Origin: Temnothorax longispinosus
Lineage: Eukaryota > Arthropoda > Insecta > Hymenoptera > Formicidae
Assembly (NCBI RefSeq): GCF_030848805.1
Contig: NC_092360.1
Coordinates: 12,586,001 to 12,650,000 of the forward strand
DNA length: 64,000 nucleotides
Reading direction: 5' to 3'
The notes below the pieces were generated by a model that was given only the letters and a program-made list of their open reading frames with translations, searched no databases and had not been told where the DNA came from. Below, in pieces: positions 13,801-28,800 of this stretch. The stretch's first letter is position 1. Every line of letters begins with the position of its first letter. Made by a program: the position numbers and the translations under genes.

Positions 13801-16800
13801 GAGATTTGTAACTGTTTTTCTTACGCCGATTTTTCTTTTCAAGATGAAAAATATGTGTAGAAGCATTGATATAAATATTGTTTTATTTTAACTCAAGAAA
13901 ACGCAATTATAGGATTTCTTGAAATTTTAATAAAAATATATATCCAAAGAGAAATAGCTTTGTATAATAGTCTTTCCTATAAATACAGAATTTATCACAT
14001 TAAACACGATAAATAAAAAAGTATCATTAATATAAAAGGTAATCATTAATACAAAAAATATTTTCTATTACAACATTATAATATGTAAAAGATATTTTAT
14101 TTACAACATTCTGCCACTTGACTTGTAAATAGGTCCAGTGTGTATTTGGTTTGGTCGAGAACTAATTAGATATTGTACGAAATTTTCATGCACGTTCACA
14201 AAGTGAACGTCGACTGTTCAAAATCTCAACGAAAATATGACCGCCGATATGCAGACAATGTCGACCACAGTACGCTTAAAAGTTTCATGATAACAGAATG
14301 CCATGGCATATAACTGACACTATGGTATAATAACGCTGACAGAATCGCAGAACTGCTGTGAGATGTACCCGAGACTATAATACTGCGCATTATAAGCATA
14401 TACGTTCGAGGAGATAAGGAAATTATAGCGGTTAATTATTACCTCGAGTACATATCGCGTTCGCTTTAGATCTCCTTGCGGTGCGAATCTAATTCAAGAG
14501 AAATGAAGGAATAAATTAACAACAATTATCTTAGTTGTTTTTACAGAATTTTTAGTATTTTTGGAACATTAAATCCGATTTTGACTATAGATGATATAAC
14601 GAGCTTTTTTTTAGAAAACATTTGATATAAAAAAATTGTCACGCGTCGTGATATTTTAATAGTTGACAATAACTAAAAGTAAGAACTGTTTAATTTCAAG
14701 TAGACATTAGATTTTGTTATTCAATTCAAGCTCTGAAAACTTAATTCACAACTTCTGTCCATTTCTATCAATGAAGATTAACTTTAATCTCGATTTAACT
14801 TACTTTTTATCTTTTTCTAGTTTTAAGAATTAGAAGAAGACAAAAAGTAAGTTAAACCGAGATTATAGTTAATCTGTATTGATAAAAAAAAAGACATTAA
14901 TAGTATAGTTTATAATTTATTGAAAAATTCTTAATGATATTTTAATGAAAAAGAAATTCAAGAGTCTTTAATTAAAATCAAGATTCGGGATATCCCTTAT
15001 ATGTGCAATGTTCGACAATAATAATTTCGTTATTCGAAGAAAAATTACCTTTTTAAATGTTAAATATGCCGGGCCCAAGCCTCATCGAAAATTTCGCTCA
15101 AGCACAATAATGAGTTCTGAAAAGTTACCGAGGAATTTCATTATGGCCCCGATCCGTCGCAAATTTCTTTGGAAAATTTCTTTGTAGCAACGACGCCGCA
15201 TAAATTCAGTTAGCTTCGTTTCTGTTCGCCTCTTGCCGATAGAAATTCTACGAGGGCAGCGCGCTAGCGTAAAAGGGCCGATATTAGAGGGCAAAGTGTG
15301 CTACGAGAATCCTGCGTGACTCTGTACTTTTCTTTGGTAACTGCGCCACGTCGGAGCATTTTTCTCGATTGACCGTCTCGTGAGAGTTTAATAGGGGCAA
15401 TATAAAAGTTTCTCTCTATACGTCCGCCTGTCTGAGAAACACGATGACGCGCATTAGTGAGTATTGAAGGAAAAAGAAGGGAAAATAAGAGGCGCGCGGG
15501 AGCTTTTCTTATTTACGGCTTTTTATAAACAAACTTCCGATCGTTCTTTAACGCGAAATCATAAATATAATATATTGTACCTGAGTTAATCACTCGACAT
15601 AATTCTGCACTTTATCATGTATTATCTTGTCACGATAATGCCAACTATTTCAGTAAAATCTGATCGTCTGTTAAAATATATTTATAATATTTTTAAATAT
15701 TAAAACAAATTAAATACTGTTGACTTTAAGTGACTCGCAAAGTATGTTTCGAAATAAAGCTCATCACCTAATAAAATTAAATTTAATTTTTGTTGCAGCT
15801 TCGACACGAGAGGGAGGGACAGCCCGGATCAAGGCAATCACTGGCAGGATCACAGCCTAGAAGGACGCGCGTTCTTTAAGCACTCCGAAAGCCCCGCGAA
15901 ACTTATTCTGGAGAAGGTCCGGGAGAGCGACGCAGCTGTTTACAGATGCAGAGTCGACTTCAAGCAGTCGCCGACGCGCAACAGCAAAGTCAATCTAACG
16001 GTCATCAGTGAGTTCCTAAACGATATTCCGCATTGAACTGCCTGATATTCCACTTGAATATAAGATGCGCTCGGCAATAAAGGGAAGCGAGGCACGTTCC
16101 TTTGTACCTTTCTCGGGACCGCGGCGTGTGTTCCTTTGACTACACGTACTGCTTCTATACTGTATCCAATTAAATCTATCTGATAATTCTGGTAACGAGC
16201 GATCTAAATGAGCAATCTAAAAAACATTTAGAAAATCATTTGTATCGAAAAGCTTTTGATATGAAAAGCTCATTCTTTATTTTTCTAAATAATAGCGCGC
16301 CTATTCTGGTTTAAATCACACAACGACGACAAAACAAATCACCATTTTCAAATTGCTTGATAAATCAAAAATTGATAATTGCAAAAAAACGAATTATAAA
16401 ATCTTTGCGACAGACAGATAATTATCGCGATAATCATTGAAAAGTTTTGATAATTGAATTCCGAATGATGGGACCGTACGACACGCCCCGAGATTATTAT
16501 TACGTTAATCAGTTTGATATTTACGTTTGCCATGCCGTATCTAATGTAATCGACACCGTTATCGTCCAATAGTCGATATCGGTATCCGACTACTTCGCGC
16601 GCGTACGCTACGCTCTCAAAACAGTGCACCATGGCTGCATTTAACTTTTTCTTTTGCAACGCGTTGGAGTAACGTTTCCCTTAATGGAAGAACGGTTACG
16701 TGACCGTGGCCGATAATACCGAGCGGATAGACACCGACTCCCTCCGCCAGCGGTGTATATAAAAATTTATTTTTTATCTTGGGTAATAACATTCCCTTAA

Positions 16801-19800
16801 TAGTAAAGGCGGTACGTGACGCCGCAGACTGATACATCATCGTGCAAATTGATTCACCTCGCACTTCGCGCCGGCATCGCGGCACTCGCACGCCGACGCG
16901 AATATTAACGTTATTAGTGGCATCGCGAATTTTTTCCCGCATGACAATAGTGTTGATTATAGTATGTACTTGCGAGAGCCTAACTTGAATTCGGAAAAAA
17001 TAAATATGTCGTATGAAAAAATTCCAATTCCATTGCACAAACAATTCGTTTCTTAAGTCAATCTTTAAAAAAGTAAGTAAAATCTATGACGTTTGCATGT
17101 CTGTTTTATTATTCGAATTTTTTTCCTCTTCTTTTACACCAAAATTATTTTATAAAGAAGAAATAAGCGTGTCTAAAGCACAGTTTTATTTAAATTCTTT
17201 TCTGTGGGGCGCTATTACGAAGATGAGATCAGAATAAAATTGATAACAATAATTACCGCCATTCTCTCGACTTCATTAACACTTTGCGTGCTAGCGAGGT
17301 ATCTGTACGCCGTACGCATACTTGCAGTTTTTGCGGCTGACGTACATTTAGGATTTTTCACGTTTTTTATTTAATTCCGTCAGATTAAAATTGCCATTTT
17401 GAATTCAGAGATTTTCGTTTTAAATTCAAATTTAGCGGTTCAAAAATATTCCATGGAGCAGTTTGCGTGTCAGTTTAATGACATCTTTGTTGAAAACATT
17501 TTTACATAAAGCGCATATTTTTTCTAACATTTTTTTAGCGTTAAATATTACTTTCCTAAAGATTTTTTACTCTGATCCTTGCGGATCTTTTTATTTGCGT
17601 TGAATGGGGATTTATTGACATAGCCGTAGTAGCGTTTTATCTTCTTAGGTGACGTTATAAAATTGATACATCGTTGCGTAAATTGATTCGTCCCCAAGCC
17701 CCTTTATTCTGATAGACACCGTTCTGATAGACACTCCGAATAAGAGGAAAGATGAAGAGCTTCTTATTGTGAAAATTGTTACAGTACCGCCGGAGCAGCT
17801 TAGCATATTGGACGAAGATGGAAGGTCTCATATTCCTCATTACATCCTTGGCCCGTACAGCGAAGGAGCGTCTCTCAATATCACATGTGTCGCCGCCGGT
17901 GGTAAGTGCATGACACGTCGATGCACTTTCGGTGCATTTCGCCTTCTATAACGCTCAGGCGCCATGTAGTTGCCTCGACTTGCAGTACTTGAGTTACGCA
18001 AAATAAATGCGGCTCGATTTCTTTGACACTTCCAGGCGAATGTATTACACGTGGCCCCGCGTTTTGAATTTCGAGCAATAGAGGTAACGTCTTCGTAGAT
18101 AAAACAAGGTATAAATATCGAATATTGGAAAAATATAAAACTAAAAGGCATTGTCTCTTGCCTTGATGTAGAAAATGTTGTAGAAACTTTGGTGAATATC
18201 TTTTAGTCAGTTGGTCACACCGCATATCAATAGAATTTTGTGGCTGCTTCAAAATAATTATTTATTAATCTCTCTCAGTAATAAACCGATTTTTTTTATT
18301 TTAATAGTATTTTATGCGACAGTAATAGATGTATGTGATGCGATACGTACTTATTTCTTTCTCAAATTTGAAATAATTTCTTATCAAAATGAATAGCAAT
18401 CAAAGTCTTCCGACAATAATATAAAAAAAACATCTGTTTAAAAGATAATTACTTCAAAAAGATTAATATGCAACCACGTTGTTAGCACATTATTTTGGAA
18501 TTTAAATTACTTTCTCTCAGAAACTTCAGTGACTTTAGCGTCACTATAAAGATTTTAATTTTCATATTTCTGCTTATATAACGGTGCGTTAAGTCGAGAT
18601 GCGATTACACGCTGAGCGGATGCCATTAGCGCGACGTAGCACCGACATGTATTCACCACTCTGGACCCTTATGTTTCTTCAGGGCGACCGCAACCACGAG
18701 TGACATGGTGGCAGGGAACTGCTCTACTGGACAATAGCTACGAGACCGTGGATGCTAAAAGGGTCCGGAACGTGCTGCAATTGGAAAAGTTAGGCCGCGA
18801 ACATTTGCGTGCGTTTCTGACCTGCCAAGCCACGAACAACAACATGGTGACACCGATATCAAGTTCGGTGTCACTTGATATGAACTGTGAGTATCGACAA
18901 AAAGAGATCTTGCGGTTGCGATATAAAAAGCAAATGAAAAGAAGTAACAATTTCATTTCATAAATTTCGTTCCGTTGTACGTGGAAAAGTATGTAAACAG
19001 CACAATACATATATTAATATTTATTACTGTTAATAATTGACGGCTAAATTGCAAATCATGATAATATAATAACATCATTAATATGTTATTATTATTTATT
19101 ATGTAATAAATATTATAGCGAATACAGTATTAGAAAAGAAAAGAAGGGACGCATATGATTAATTTATTGCATTTCAAAATGAAGATAATATACAACTTCC
19201 AAAAATGCGTCTTTATAATTATTAATTTTCTTTAATTATTATATTAAATCGGTGCTTAAAAATCGTCGCGTATCGATTGTTACAATTTACCCGGGAAGCG
19301 TCGGATGGATTTAGTCTTTACCGGAGAAATTTCTATTAGCTTCACGACCCGCGCGCGGATCGATGGGTGCGCTTAAATCCGAGTGTGACACACACTCTTT
19401 TACAGTGAAACCGCTCTGGGTCCAGATTCAAGGAGAGAACCGTCCACTTAGCGCCGGCAAGACCTACGAGATAGGTTGCGAGGTTGTCGGAGCCAGACCG
19501 AGCCCGACGATCACATGGTCCAAAGGGAACATGATACTGCGAAATGCACGGGAGACGGTACGATTTAAAATAGATTGTCGACGATTTAATGCACTCTCGT
19601 AAATCACACGTGACACACTTGTCCCCGAGAACTCTCCAAATGTGTCTGCGATTATTTTTTAATTTATTTTCTCATTTTTCGAAAATTGACAGAATTGCGT
19701 AAACTGCACGCGAGAAGCTGTTCCGAGGCAACAAACGAATTTTTCACAAACATATCGCACTTTTGCGATAAATTGTTAATTATGTATAAACTGCATAAGC

Positions 19801-22800
19801 TCAATTATTTACTAATATTTACCAAATAAAATGCAAAGCTGCAAAAAATAAAAAAAATTTCTGTTATTATTATCTAAAATATTAATAAATTAGAAGAATT
19901 TTGTTACACAATTTATTTTTCAATTTTATTATTAATGTACTTTGTATTGTTATTCTCTATAATACTGTCAGGAGAACAAATTTGTTACACAATTAATTTT
20001 CAATTTTGTATTTAATGTGTTATTATCATCTGCTGTTAGGAGAATAAATTTGTTACATAATTAATTTTTTTTCAATTTTATTATTAATGTATTTTGTTTT
20101 GTTATTCTCTATAATACTGTCAGGAGAACAAATTTGTTACACAATTAATTTTCAATTTTGTATTTAATGTATTATTATCATCTGCTGTTAGGAGAATAAA
20201 TTTGTTACATAATTAATTTTTCAATTCCGTCATTAATATTTTTGTTTTATGTGCTTATATTAGTACTTTCTAAAGTAAACGCAACAATTGCGCAATTTAT
20301 ATTTTATCCAATATGATCATTGTAAACTCTTAGAGATGCGAATATTGGGCACTGTAATTGACTAGTAGTAGGTCCAATATTGGCGTAATTATTGTGATCT
20401 AGTGGCTCTAATCCGATCACGACGGCGATTCGGAATGTGTATGCATACCGCGATTATTAAATTATTCGGTAAACTGTTTTAAATTCATGAAATCTCGTTG
20501 CCGGCAGACGAGTCCCGACGGCAACGTAACAACCAGCATCCTCACATTCGTGCCGAGTATCGAAGACGCCGGAAAGTTCCTCTACTGTCGCGCCAGCGTA
20601 CCAGATATTCCGGATTCGGAGATGGAGGAAGGATGGAAGCTCAATATATACCGTGAGTGTTTTCACAAAAACGCACTGGGGTGTTCTCGCAATTTCACAT
20701 CTCGCGTATATATGCGCTCGCACAATAGAAACTTCCATCAGTGTAATATTTTTACAAGCACATTGCGCATGCATGTCATCGTACGTATGCTCTATAAAGT
20801 CAACATTAAAAATTTCAATCGAGAATTTACTTCTCTAAACTATTCTTTGTACTTCGCATCCCGCCGCTATATCGGCGGATGCGAAAAACGTTTGCGTAAA
20901 ACGCAACAACATTTACCGTTGGGATCAAATTCATCGCAGCGGTTACGTTATTTTATTTTAAAAATCGTTACACTGAAATCTGGATAGCAATAGATTCCTT
21001 GGCTGAACTGATTTTTCTGCCATGAAAAATTATTAAAATATTTTAATATTCAAAAGAAACTTGTAATTTAAGATTCAAGAGTATCAGTCAGTAATTTTGC
21101 TTTAATTTGACATTAGCTTTGATTTAAGATTTAAATGTCAAGGATCTGAATTCGACGAAAGAATTTGTCATTAATATTAACACGATAATAGATGAAGCAT
21201 ACTATTATATTACTTTATTTTAATAAAAGAATAAACTTGCAGTACAGATTTAAAAATAAGTTGCACAAGTATTTACATTCTAAGAAAGTGATTACTCAAT
21301 GATTTTGATCGAGGAGATTACACGCAACAAAACTGAAACATACAAATTATTTCTTTAAATGTTAAGTGATCTAATATAATTTTTTTTATATTTAGTATGA
21401 GAAAGAAAGAGAAGAGAGAGAGAATGGGTATGCGCTGCGGAGCGCTAATAATCCCTTGTAACAGTCAAAGCATCTTTAATAAATAAATAAAAATAAAATA
21501 TTTTCAATCAATGTCACTGCTAATTTCGCAATTGACGAAAATTTCTTTTCGCGTTAGATGTACTGAATTTCTTCGGTTCAACGCCGGTGGTCGACAACCA
21601 GAAACGTTTACAAATACGACGGTTTCCTGTGTTGGATACATTCTTTCAAATTTATCTGCGCGCGGGGGATATCGGCATGGGGCCCAACGGTCATGTCGTC
21701 GGGCGAATGTCGATGCCGTAGTCCAAATTGCACCCCCGGTGCAACTTTCCAACGCCATTAATACGCAAAGTTGCAGGACGAATCGCCGCGAAGCGTCGCA
21801 GTCCGACTCTGCAGCCGGCCAGGATTAACGCCGTGATTTCACTGTCCAATATAAAAGTTTTCCTCTAACCGGTCCGCGAAAGAGAGAGAGAACGAGATAC
21901 GCAAGAGCGCGCGGGATAAGCGAGAGGGAGAGGAGTTTCGCGTGGAAATTAATGGCACATGCCGATCCGCCGCGCTGAAGATTCAGTCCGATTACGCGCC
22001 GCATTTCCACCACTTCGACTACCTTGGCAGCCCCATTTCCTCGTCTTTCCACGGTTTTTTCCATTAGTCGCGTCCGCCCGTAATTCCACGGAGCGGACGG
22101 CGCTGGGAAACGGCGAGAAAATTTACTCTTACTGCGTTTATTGTGAGCGCGAATCGGCGAATCGGTATTATCGGATTCGCGGGCGGCGGGCGTTGCCGAG
22201 AAAGGAATCATAAGTAACGACTCGATACGGCGGTCTTTTTTTTATTCCCCCGCGAAGATAATACCGCGGAACGGATACCGGACGACGGTCTCTCAATAGG
22301 AAAATGCGCCAGCACTCGATGCGGTTGACCATTTATTTACGAGACTAGGTATCGAGAACTATATACATCCGCGCCGCGAATGGTACTATATTAACGAAAT
22401 TTCTGTCTCGAATATTTCGACAAGAAATTATGATTAATAGACCAACCAGTCTTTCAATGATTTTTTATAACTTCCTATTACTTCGACAAGAAATGATTAT
22501 TAATCGACCAACCAATCTTTCAATGATTTTTTATAACTTCCTATTACTCGAATCACACGTGCAAAAAAACATTTAACTCTGAATAAGAGGCCAAGACTGG
22601 AAAGAAAAGTAAACTGAAATCGAGTTCTGGAAACTCGGTATAATTTACATGTAAGATAAGTCAAATAGATGATATTTGTCGATCGGCGAGTTGACGTTAG
22701 TAAGGTAGTATCAAAATGCGCTAAAAGAAATTCCCTTTCTTGTCCAAACGTCTACGTTTTCGCGTTTTTTCTTCTTCTTTCTGTTTAGATCGATATCTAA

Positions 22801-25800
22801 GCATCCTAAGCAGTAAGCACTAATAACGCCAATTACTGTAATTAAAGCGGCGTCTCTCATATTGGCACATTTCGCGCGCTTCAGCTTTGATGTCGATTCT
22901 GTTTTCAGACGAGCCTGTGGTTACCCTCGAGCTTGGCAGCAATTTGAATTCGAGCGCTATTCGGGAGGGTATCGACGTTTACTTCGAGTGCAACATCAAG
23001 TCCAATCCCTGGGTTTACAAGGTTTCCTGGCGCCATAACGTGAGTCCGCACACACAGCTCGCGCACCGCATGGGGCGCAGATAACGAATCCAGTTCAGAA
23101 ATCGATAATATAAGCCGACGAAGCTTAATCGCGTCGAGATAAGGGAACGACGGCGCGCACCTGCGTCACACCAACTTCCGTCCGAAAACTCGCGCGTTTG
23201 ATCTGGGATTCGTATCGCCGAGACACACTGCGCAGGACGCATATAAAGCGGACCCCTCGCACAGTAATTAATCTTCGGAGAGCGGCCAGGCTTTAGAAAT
23301 TTTCTCACAACCGGACCCTTCTCACAACCACTTTGCATTTTAAGGAAAGTCGCGTAATTGTCCTTGTCTCAAATTAGACCCTCCCCCTCTGCGTGATCGA
23401 GAAAACGTAACTATTAACGGTTTAATACGTAATATAACTTTTAATACTTTAATACGCATGCGAATTGATTGTCAATAATCTTTGTTTCTGATTAATGAAT
23501 GGTGAGAAATCCGAGTTTTGACAATTTTAAGAGAACATTATCGAGCAAATCAGGTGTGACCAAATGCGCCTTATATTTACAAAACATTTTATGTGTCGTA
23601 TTATAAACTTTCAAAATAATTTAGCTGTGATATTTAATGCGTAAAGTTTTTTTATAATCATTTTATTAATATTTGTATGTTCTATTTGAACTAGAAGATA
23701 ATATTAGACATGTTGTAGTGTTGGTTTTTTTTTTAATTAATTACCAAACAAGTACTGCGCGTGTAAAATCTCTGATTTCCCTTTACTAATATCAGAATAA
23801 TCCGCGTGTTTGATACGAGATTCCCAACATGAATCGCGCGACACGAATATTGAAATGTCCACACGAGTGGTAATTCATCGGCATCACGTCGCTTTATCCG
23901 AATTTATTCTAAACGTAGGTACGCTCGAATACGCAATGTTTTTCTTCTCGCTGTTAGAATGATTCGCGTGATTGATATGAGACGGAAATAACGCAGCGTA
24001 GATCGAACTACAGATATATAAATCGGAGCATTTTATCAGTGATTAATAAGAATGCCATTTGTCAATGCCCGAATGTGTTTTAATCCGTTCAATCGTTTCA
24101 AACGCTTTGTCTTTATCCATGATAAAGTCATAGACGCGATTGATTTGGAACTGATGGCACAGCATGAATCACAGGTATAAATCAAGATATATCCTGTCGC
24201 AATTAAACGCGGCCGGAAAGCAATTGCATTCAATCATCCTAAATTTATTTTTAATCCTACGACACAAAACGTAACTTTTACTGCCGTCGAAATACATATT
24301 CACGGCATTTAATAGTCATTAAATTAAAAAATGGAAGAATTTTTTTCAAATAAATTCTTTAATCTCTTTTTTTCAAGCGAATTTATTTAAACGTTTTTTT
24401 TTTGCAAGATCTCTTAATTGTTAACAATACATATCTTAATAAGACGAAAAAAGAGAGTTCTGTTAAACTAAAAAGTCTACTTAACATAAATAAATAATAG
24501 ATAATAACGAGAAAACATTGCAGTGACGGACAATAATACTAGATATATTTATTTATTAATAAATTATATTTAGAAGTTATTGTGATTGACACTACTTGTC
24601 AAGAAAAAAGTTTGCTATAAGAGACAACAAGTTTAAAAAATACTTGTTACAAGTTTTGGCTCATCACTGATAAATGTATCTTCAAAATAAGTCAAAGGGA
24701 TAATATTTGAAATCTATATATGTTGTAACATTAAAGTTATTGCAACGCTCTTCGAACTTTGATATCCGTCGAGCCAATTTCGGTGGCTCTTATCGAACGA
24801 ATGTCGTATACGCGGAAACACCGCAAAACGCAAATCCCAATCAATTCCCTCGATTCAAAGACTCGAAATTTGTTTCGTGAAAACTCAAAGCCGCTTTCGC
24901 AGTCTCGAAAGTCGCACATGCGACGAGGGGACGCGAGAGATCGAAAAACTGTCAGCGTTCCTCGTCGCGAATTTCTCATGCGGGATTTATTATAGCTTAG
25001 CCCGTGCGAGAGAAAAAGGACAAAAAGTTCACCCGTATTTTTTGCAGCGTTAATATCGCGCGTAGCAAGTGTACTTAGCCATCCATATTTTTTATAGTAC
25101 TTATTGTTGGAATTATTTATTATTTTACATTGTGTAGCCAACTGTTTCATACATTTTTTATCAGACAAGGAAGATTATTCTGATCTGTTTTTTTTTCCCC
25201 GCTTTCGAGAATGCATCTTCCGATTTGCTAAATATCTCTTGCAAGATTAAGTAGTCTATTACTTGCATTCTGAGCCGCGTTTGTTCACAGTATCTGTAAA
25301 CACAACGTGACCTCGTTTGATTTCGCATTCGCAGGGCAATCCGCTGTATCACAACACGGCAACCGGAACGATAATAAGTAATCAGAGCCTGGTGCTGCAA
25401 AGTGTCACTCGCAGTAGAGCTGGGATTTACACGTGCATCGGCAATAATCAAGAGGGCGACGGCGAGAGCAATCCACTGAACTTGGACATAAAGTGTGAGT
25501 AACTGTTACACATATACGCGCACATATCTCCCGAATTTCCCGTCATTCGCTATAATCTACATTGACGCTGTAATTAAATTAAACTATTCTCGCATTATTA
25601 TTCATGACAATCCACCGCCAGTGCTCATATTTAGATTTCTAAAATTCGTAATTGTTTAAATCGACGATTACTTTTGTTAAAAATATATAATAATTATATA
25701 AAATCTTTTTTTTTTATCATATTTTACAAACGTTTTGGAATGTATGTTGAAATTTTATAATTTAAATTTAAATATTATATATAAATTCGCAAAAGACGGA

Positions 25801-28800
25801 TTTCTATAATTATTTAAACCAGAATGAGTTTCTAAATTCATATTTAGAGGAGGAATGATTCTTTGATCTTTTTAAATCTCCAGCATAGAGATATCAGAGT
25901 TTATAGACGAAATTTCCTCAGCGTCCCCTATATCTATCGACTGGGAAACGACGATTTTAACCGAAATGGGAATGGCAGAACGCGTCACGTTGTTCTCCGA
26001 GTCTAGAGTCTCTCCGGACCAGACGTTAGAGTTAATTTCTGTGTCACTGCATTCACCGCACTCTGGCACGTAACTGATACTGGCACACCGGTATGCGCGG
26101 ATCGACGTTAAATCAGCTTAGGGGCCCGCTTTGTTTACGAGGGGACATAAATCCGGCGCGTATAGGAGGAAATGTCCGCGCATTCGGTGTGCGGGCGAGG
26201 CGAGATCTCAGTTTCATATCGACGGTTTAATATCTCGGTATCGCGCACTATAAAAGAAAACAAGGTTTCATAAAGGTTCCGGCGGCAGAGAGCCGGGCGA
26301 CCGTAAGGCAATTTCGCATGCACGCGTTAACTTAAACACCATAAGTAAGTTTCGACAGCTTTTTCAACGCGTTATAAAATGGATTACGGACCCGATATTA
26401 GTTTCAAAGATGATGAGTTATAAAACTCGAGATGCTATACGGATATAATAGTAAAATTTGTTGCGTAATTATTTGATACAAATTTTACAAGAAACGAATA
26501 AACGCAGATCGGGCAAAAAATAATAGTTTAATCATGTCGCAAATTGAAGACTTCCTATCTTTCTCATATATCTTATTTAAAAGTTGTAGCTGATGTTATC
26601 GATGTAAAAAGTGATTTTTATAAATCCTGAATTCATCAATCATTCACGTATTACGCGATATATTTCATTCGATAACGAAATAACACGAGATTCTTGCTAG
26701 ATTTTAACGAGAAATATTGCCGCCTTCGCTGCACAATTCGGTAGAAATTTATTACGGTGATATATATACGCGTTGGTCTGTTTTTGCATTTTCTAAGTAA
26801 AATACCTTTCGCCCTGTAGAGTTCAGCGAGCACTAAATCACTCCAAATGCTTTACATACCTAGGAACATATGCACGTACGCGCATAACACCCGAGTAGCC
26901 CTGCCTTAAGTCTATGTGTAACTTACGATGACTGACTGACATACGCCACCATTTATATAACAGGTGCGCTCATCAGTATTTAGTGGCTTTAACGCACATA
27001 AATTACCCACAGTTAATCCGTGCACGGATTAATAGTTGATCAGTACTCCATCCTTCTCTCCCTGCTCTTAATCATAATGTATGTACAGGTCGTTTATAGA
27101 GTCTATACTAATAGAATTATTTAATAAATAATTGAACAAGACAATTTTAATAAAATTTAATAAATTAATAAAATTCTGGATACTTGAATTTAATTAAACT
27201 GTGGCAGAGAAAAGAAATTACTTTAAGAAATCGAAAGAAAATATGTCAAGAAGCATCTAAACACTCGTATAATAGTAAAAGCGTTAAAAATTTGTTCTTA
27301 AATTTATTTGGAAATTACATTTGTATTATTAACTTTATAGAATTTTGAATCCGAGAGAAATATGTATATGAAAGAATTCTAACGAATTGCGAACCGATTT
27401 GAATTATAATGAAAAGTTAAAGCATTAATGGAATTTTTAATCGTTTCATCGCTTTATGAATGCAGTATCAACGAAATCCGCCTTTATTATTTAACTGACG
27501 TTGCAGGATGTCTCCGACTGAATCTGTCATGCCGTTATGCTAATTTTTCCTATTCTTTTCTGTTGAAACAGCATTATATTAAAATAGACTTCATTTTTTT
27601 CCAAGAGTAGGTATATGTCAGTGAAGATGTCACGCATCTCTCTCTCTCTCTCATCAAAACGTATTTCACAAAAATTTCACTCTGAATGCATGTGTGCGCA
27701 TTTTTGTGCTGGGGCAACTCCGGTGAAAACTACGCAAAATTTTCGCGTAATTATACTCATGATTATATTGGTTTTAATAACCCTTTTGGCAGGGTAAACG
27801 GACGAGTCTCGTGAACGTCGAATGTTCCCGTATAATCCGTATTTTCTTTGTTCCCCCGGGGTGCAGCCTCGCTATTTTACAGCTAACTAAGCGGCTTAAG
27901 ATCTCGGATACGGCAGAGCCCGGAGGAGGAGCTTCTTGCCGCGCGCATAATTATACGTGCTGAAACTGAATTAAAATCTTAAGCTACGTTACTCGTTCGC
28001 ACACACGAATTCGCAGATTTTCTCGGACAACCTATATTTGCACCTATAAAGACTTCAATTATTTTGAACCAAAATTATATGCATATTTGCGAAAGGTATT
28101 GTATTCTTCCTGAATATACATATATAATACGTTTTATATATAATTTTAGAATATTCTCTCTGTTATATATATCTTTGAAGAAAATGATAATTTGAAAAGA
28201 ACAGAATATTTGATTTGAAGAAAAATTAGTTTAATTTTCAAAAATATCATTATATGAATCCAAATCGGTCAAGTGGGTCAGGAATATTATTACAAAATAA
28301 CGCTATTGAGCAGACGAATTTGTCGATCCTAATTACTCAAAGTAATGTACATTAAGGAAAAAATGTAACGATTGTAAATCGTTAGATAACAGTAAAGTTG
28401 GATAATGCGAAATATTGGCGAGAAGTGCTTTAAAAGTATTCCAACTGCGTTTTCTGGACACGATGCTTAAAAATTCATCGACCCGCAATGCGTCTTTCTA
28501 ACGCGATCACGTGTAAGTTTCTCTCGACGTACGTTGCCTTAGACGAATCGATACTAACTTTCCAAGCGAAGATTGTCGTCGACTGAATCTTTGCTCGATT
28601 TTTATGTAATTGCGTTCTGTGCGAACGGAATTCGAGCTTCCGTCAGTATCGTGCAAATTATAAGGCAAGCATTGCCGTAACAACCCGTAATTAATGGCAT
28701 GGAGCCTAAAAATTCTTGCCGTTCTGCTACTCGTTGAAGTTAACGCCGCACTTAATCGGTAGGGTTTTAAACTGGAACGCAGAGCGATTAAAAGCGATAA

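Noticed and set aside
21825..22211. Minus-strand 128-codon frame in a CpG-rich intron
   Set aside because: Composition-driven open frame overlapping another on the plus strand; no motif and no splice support.
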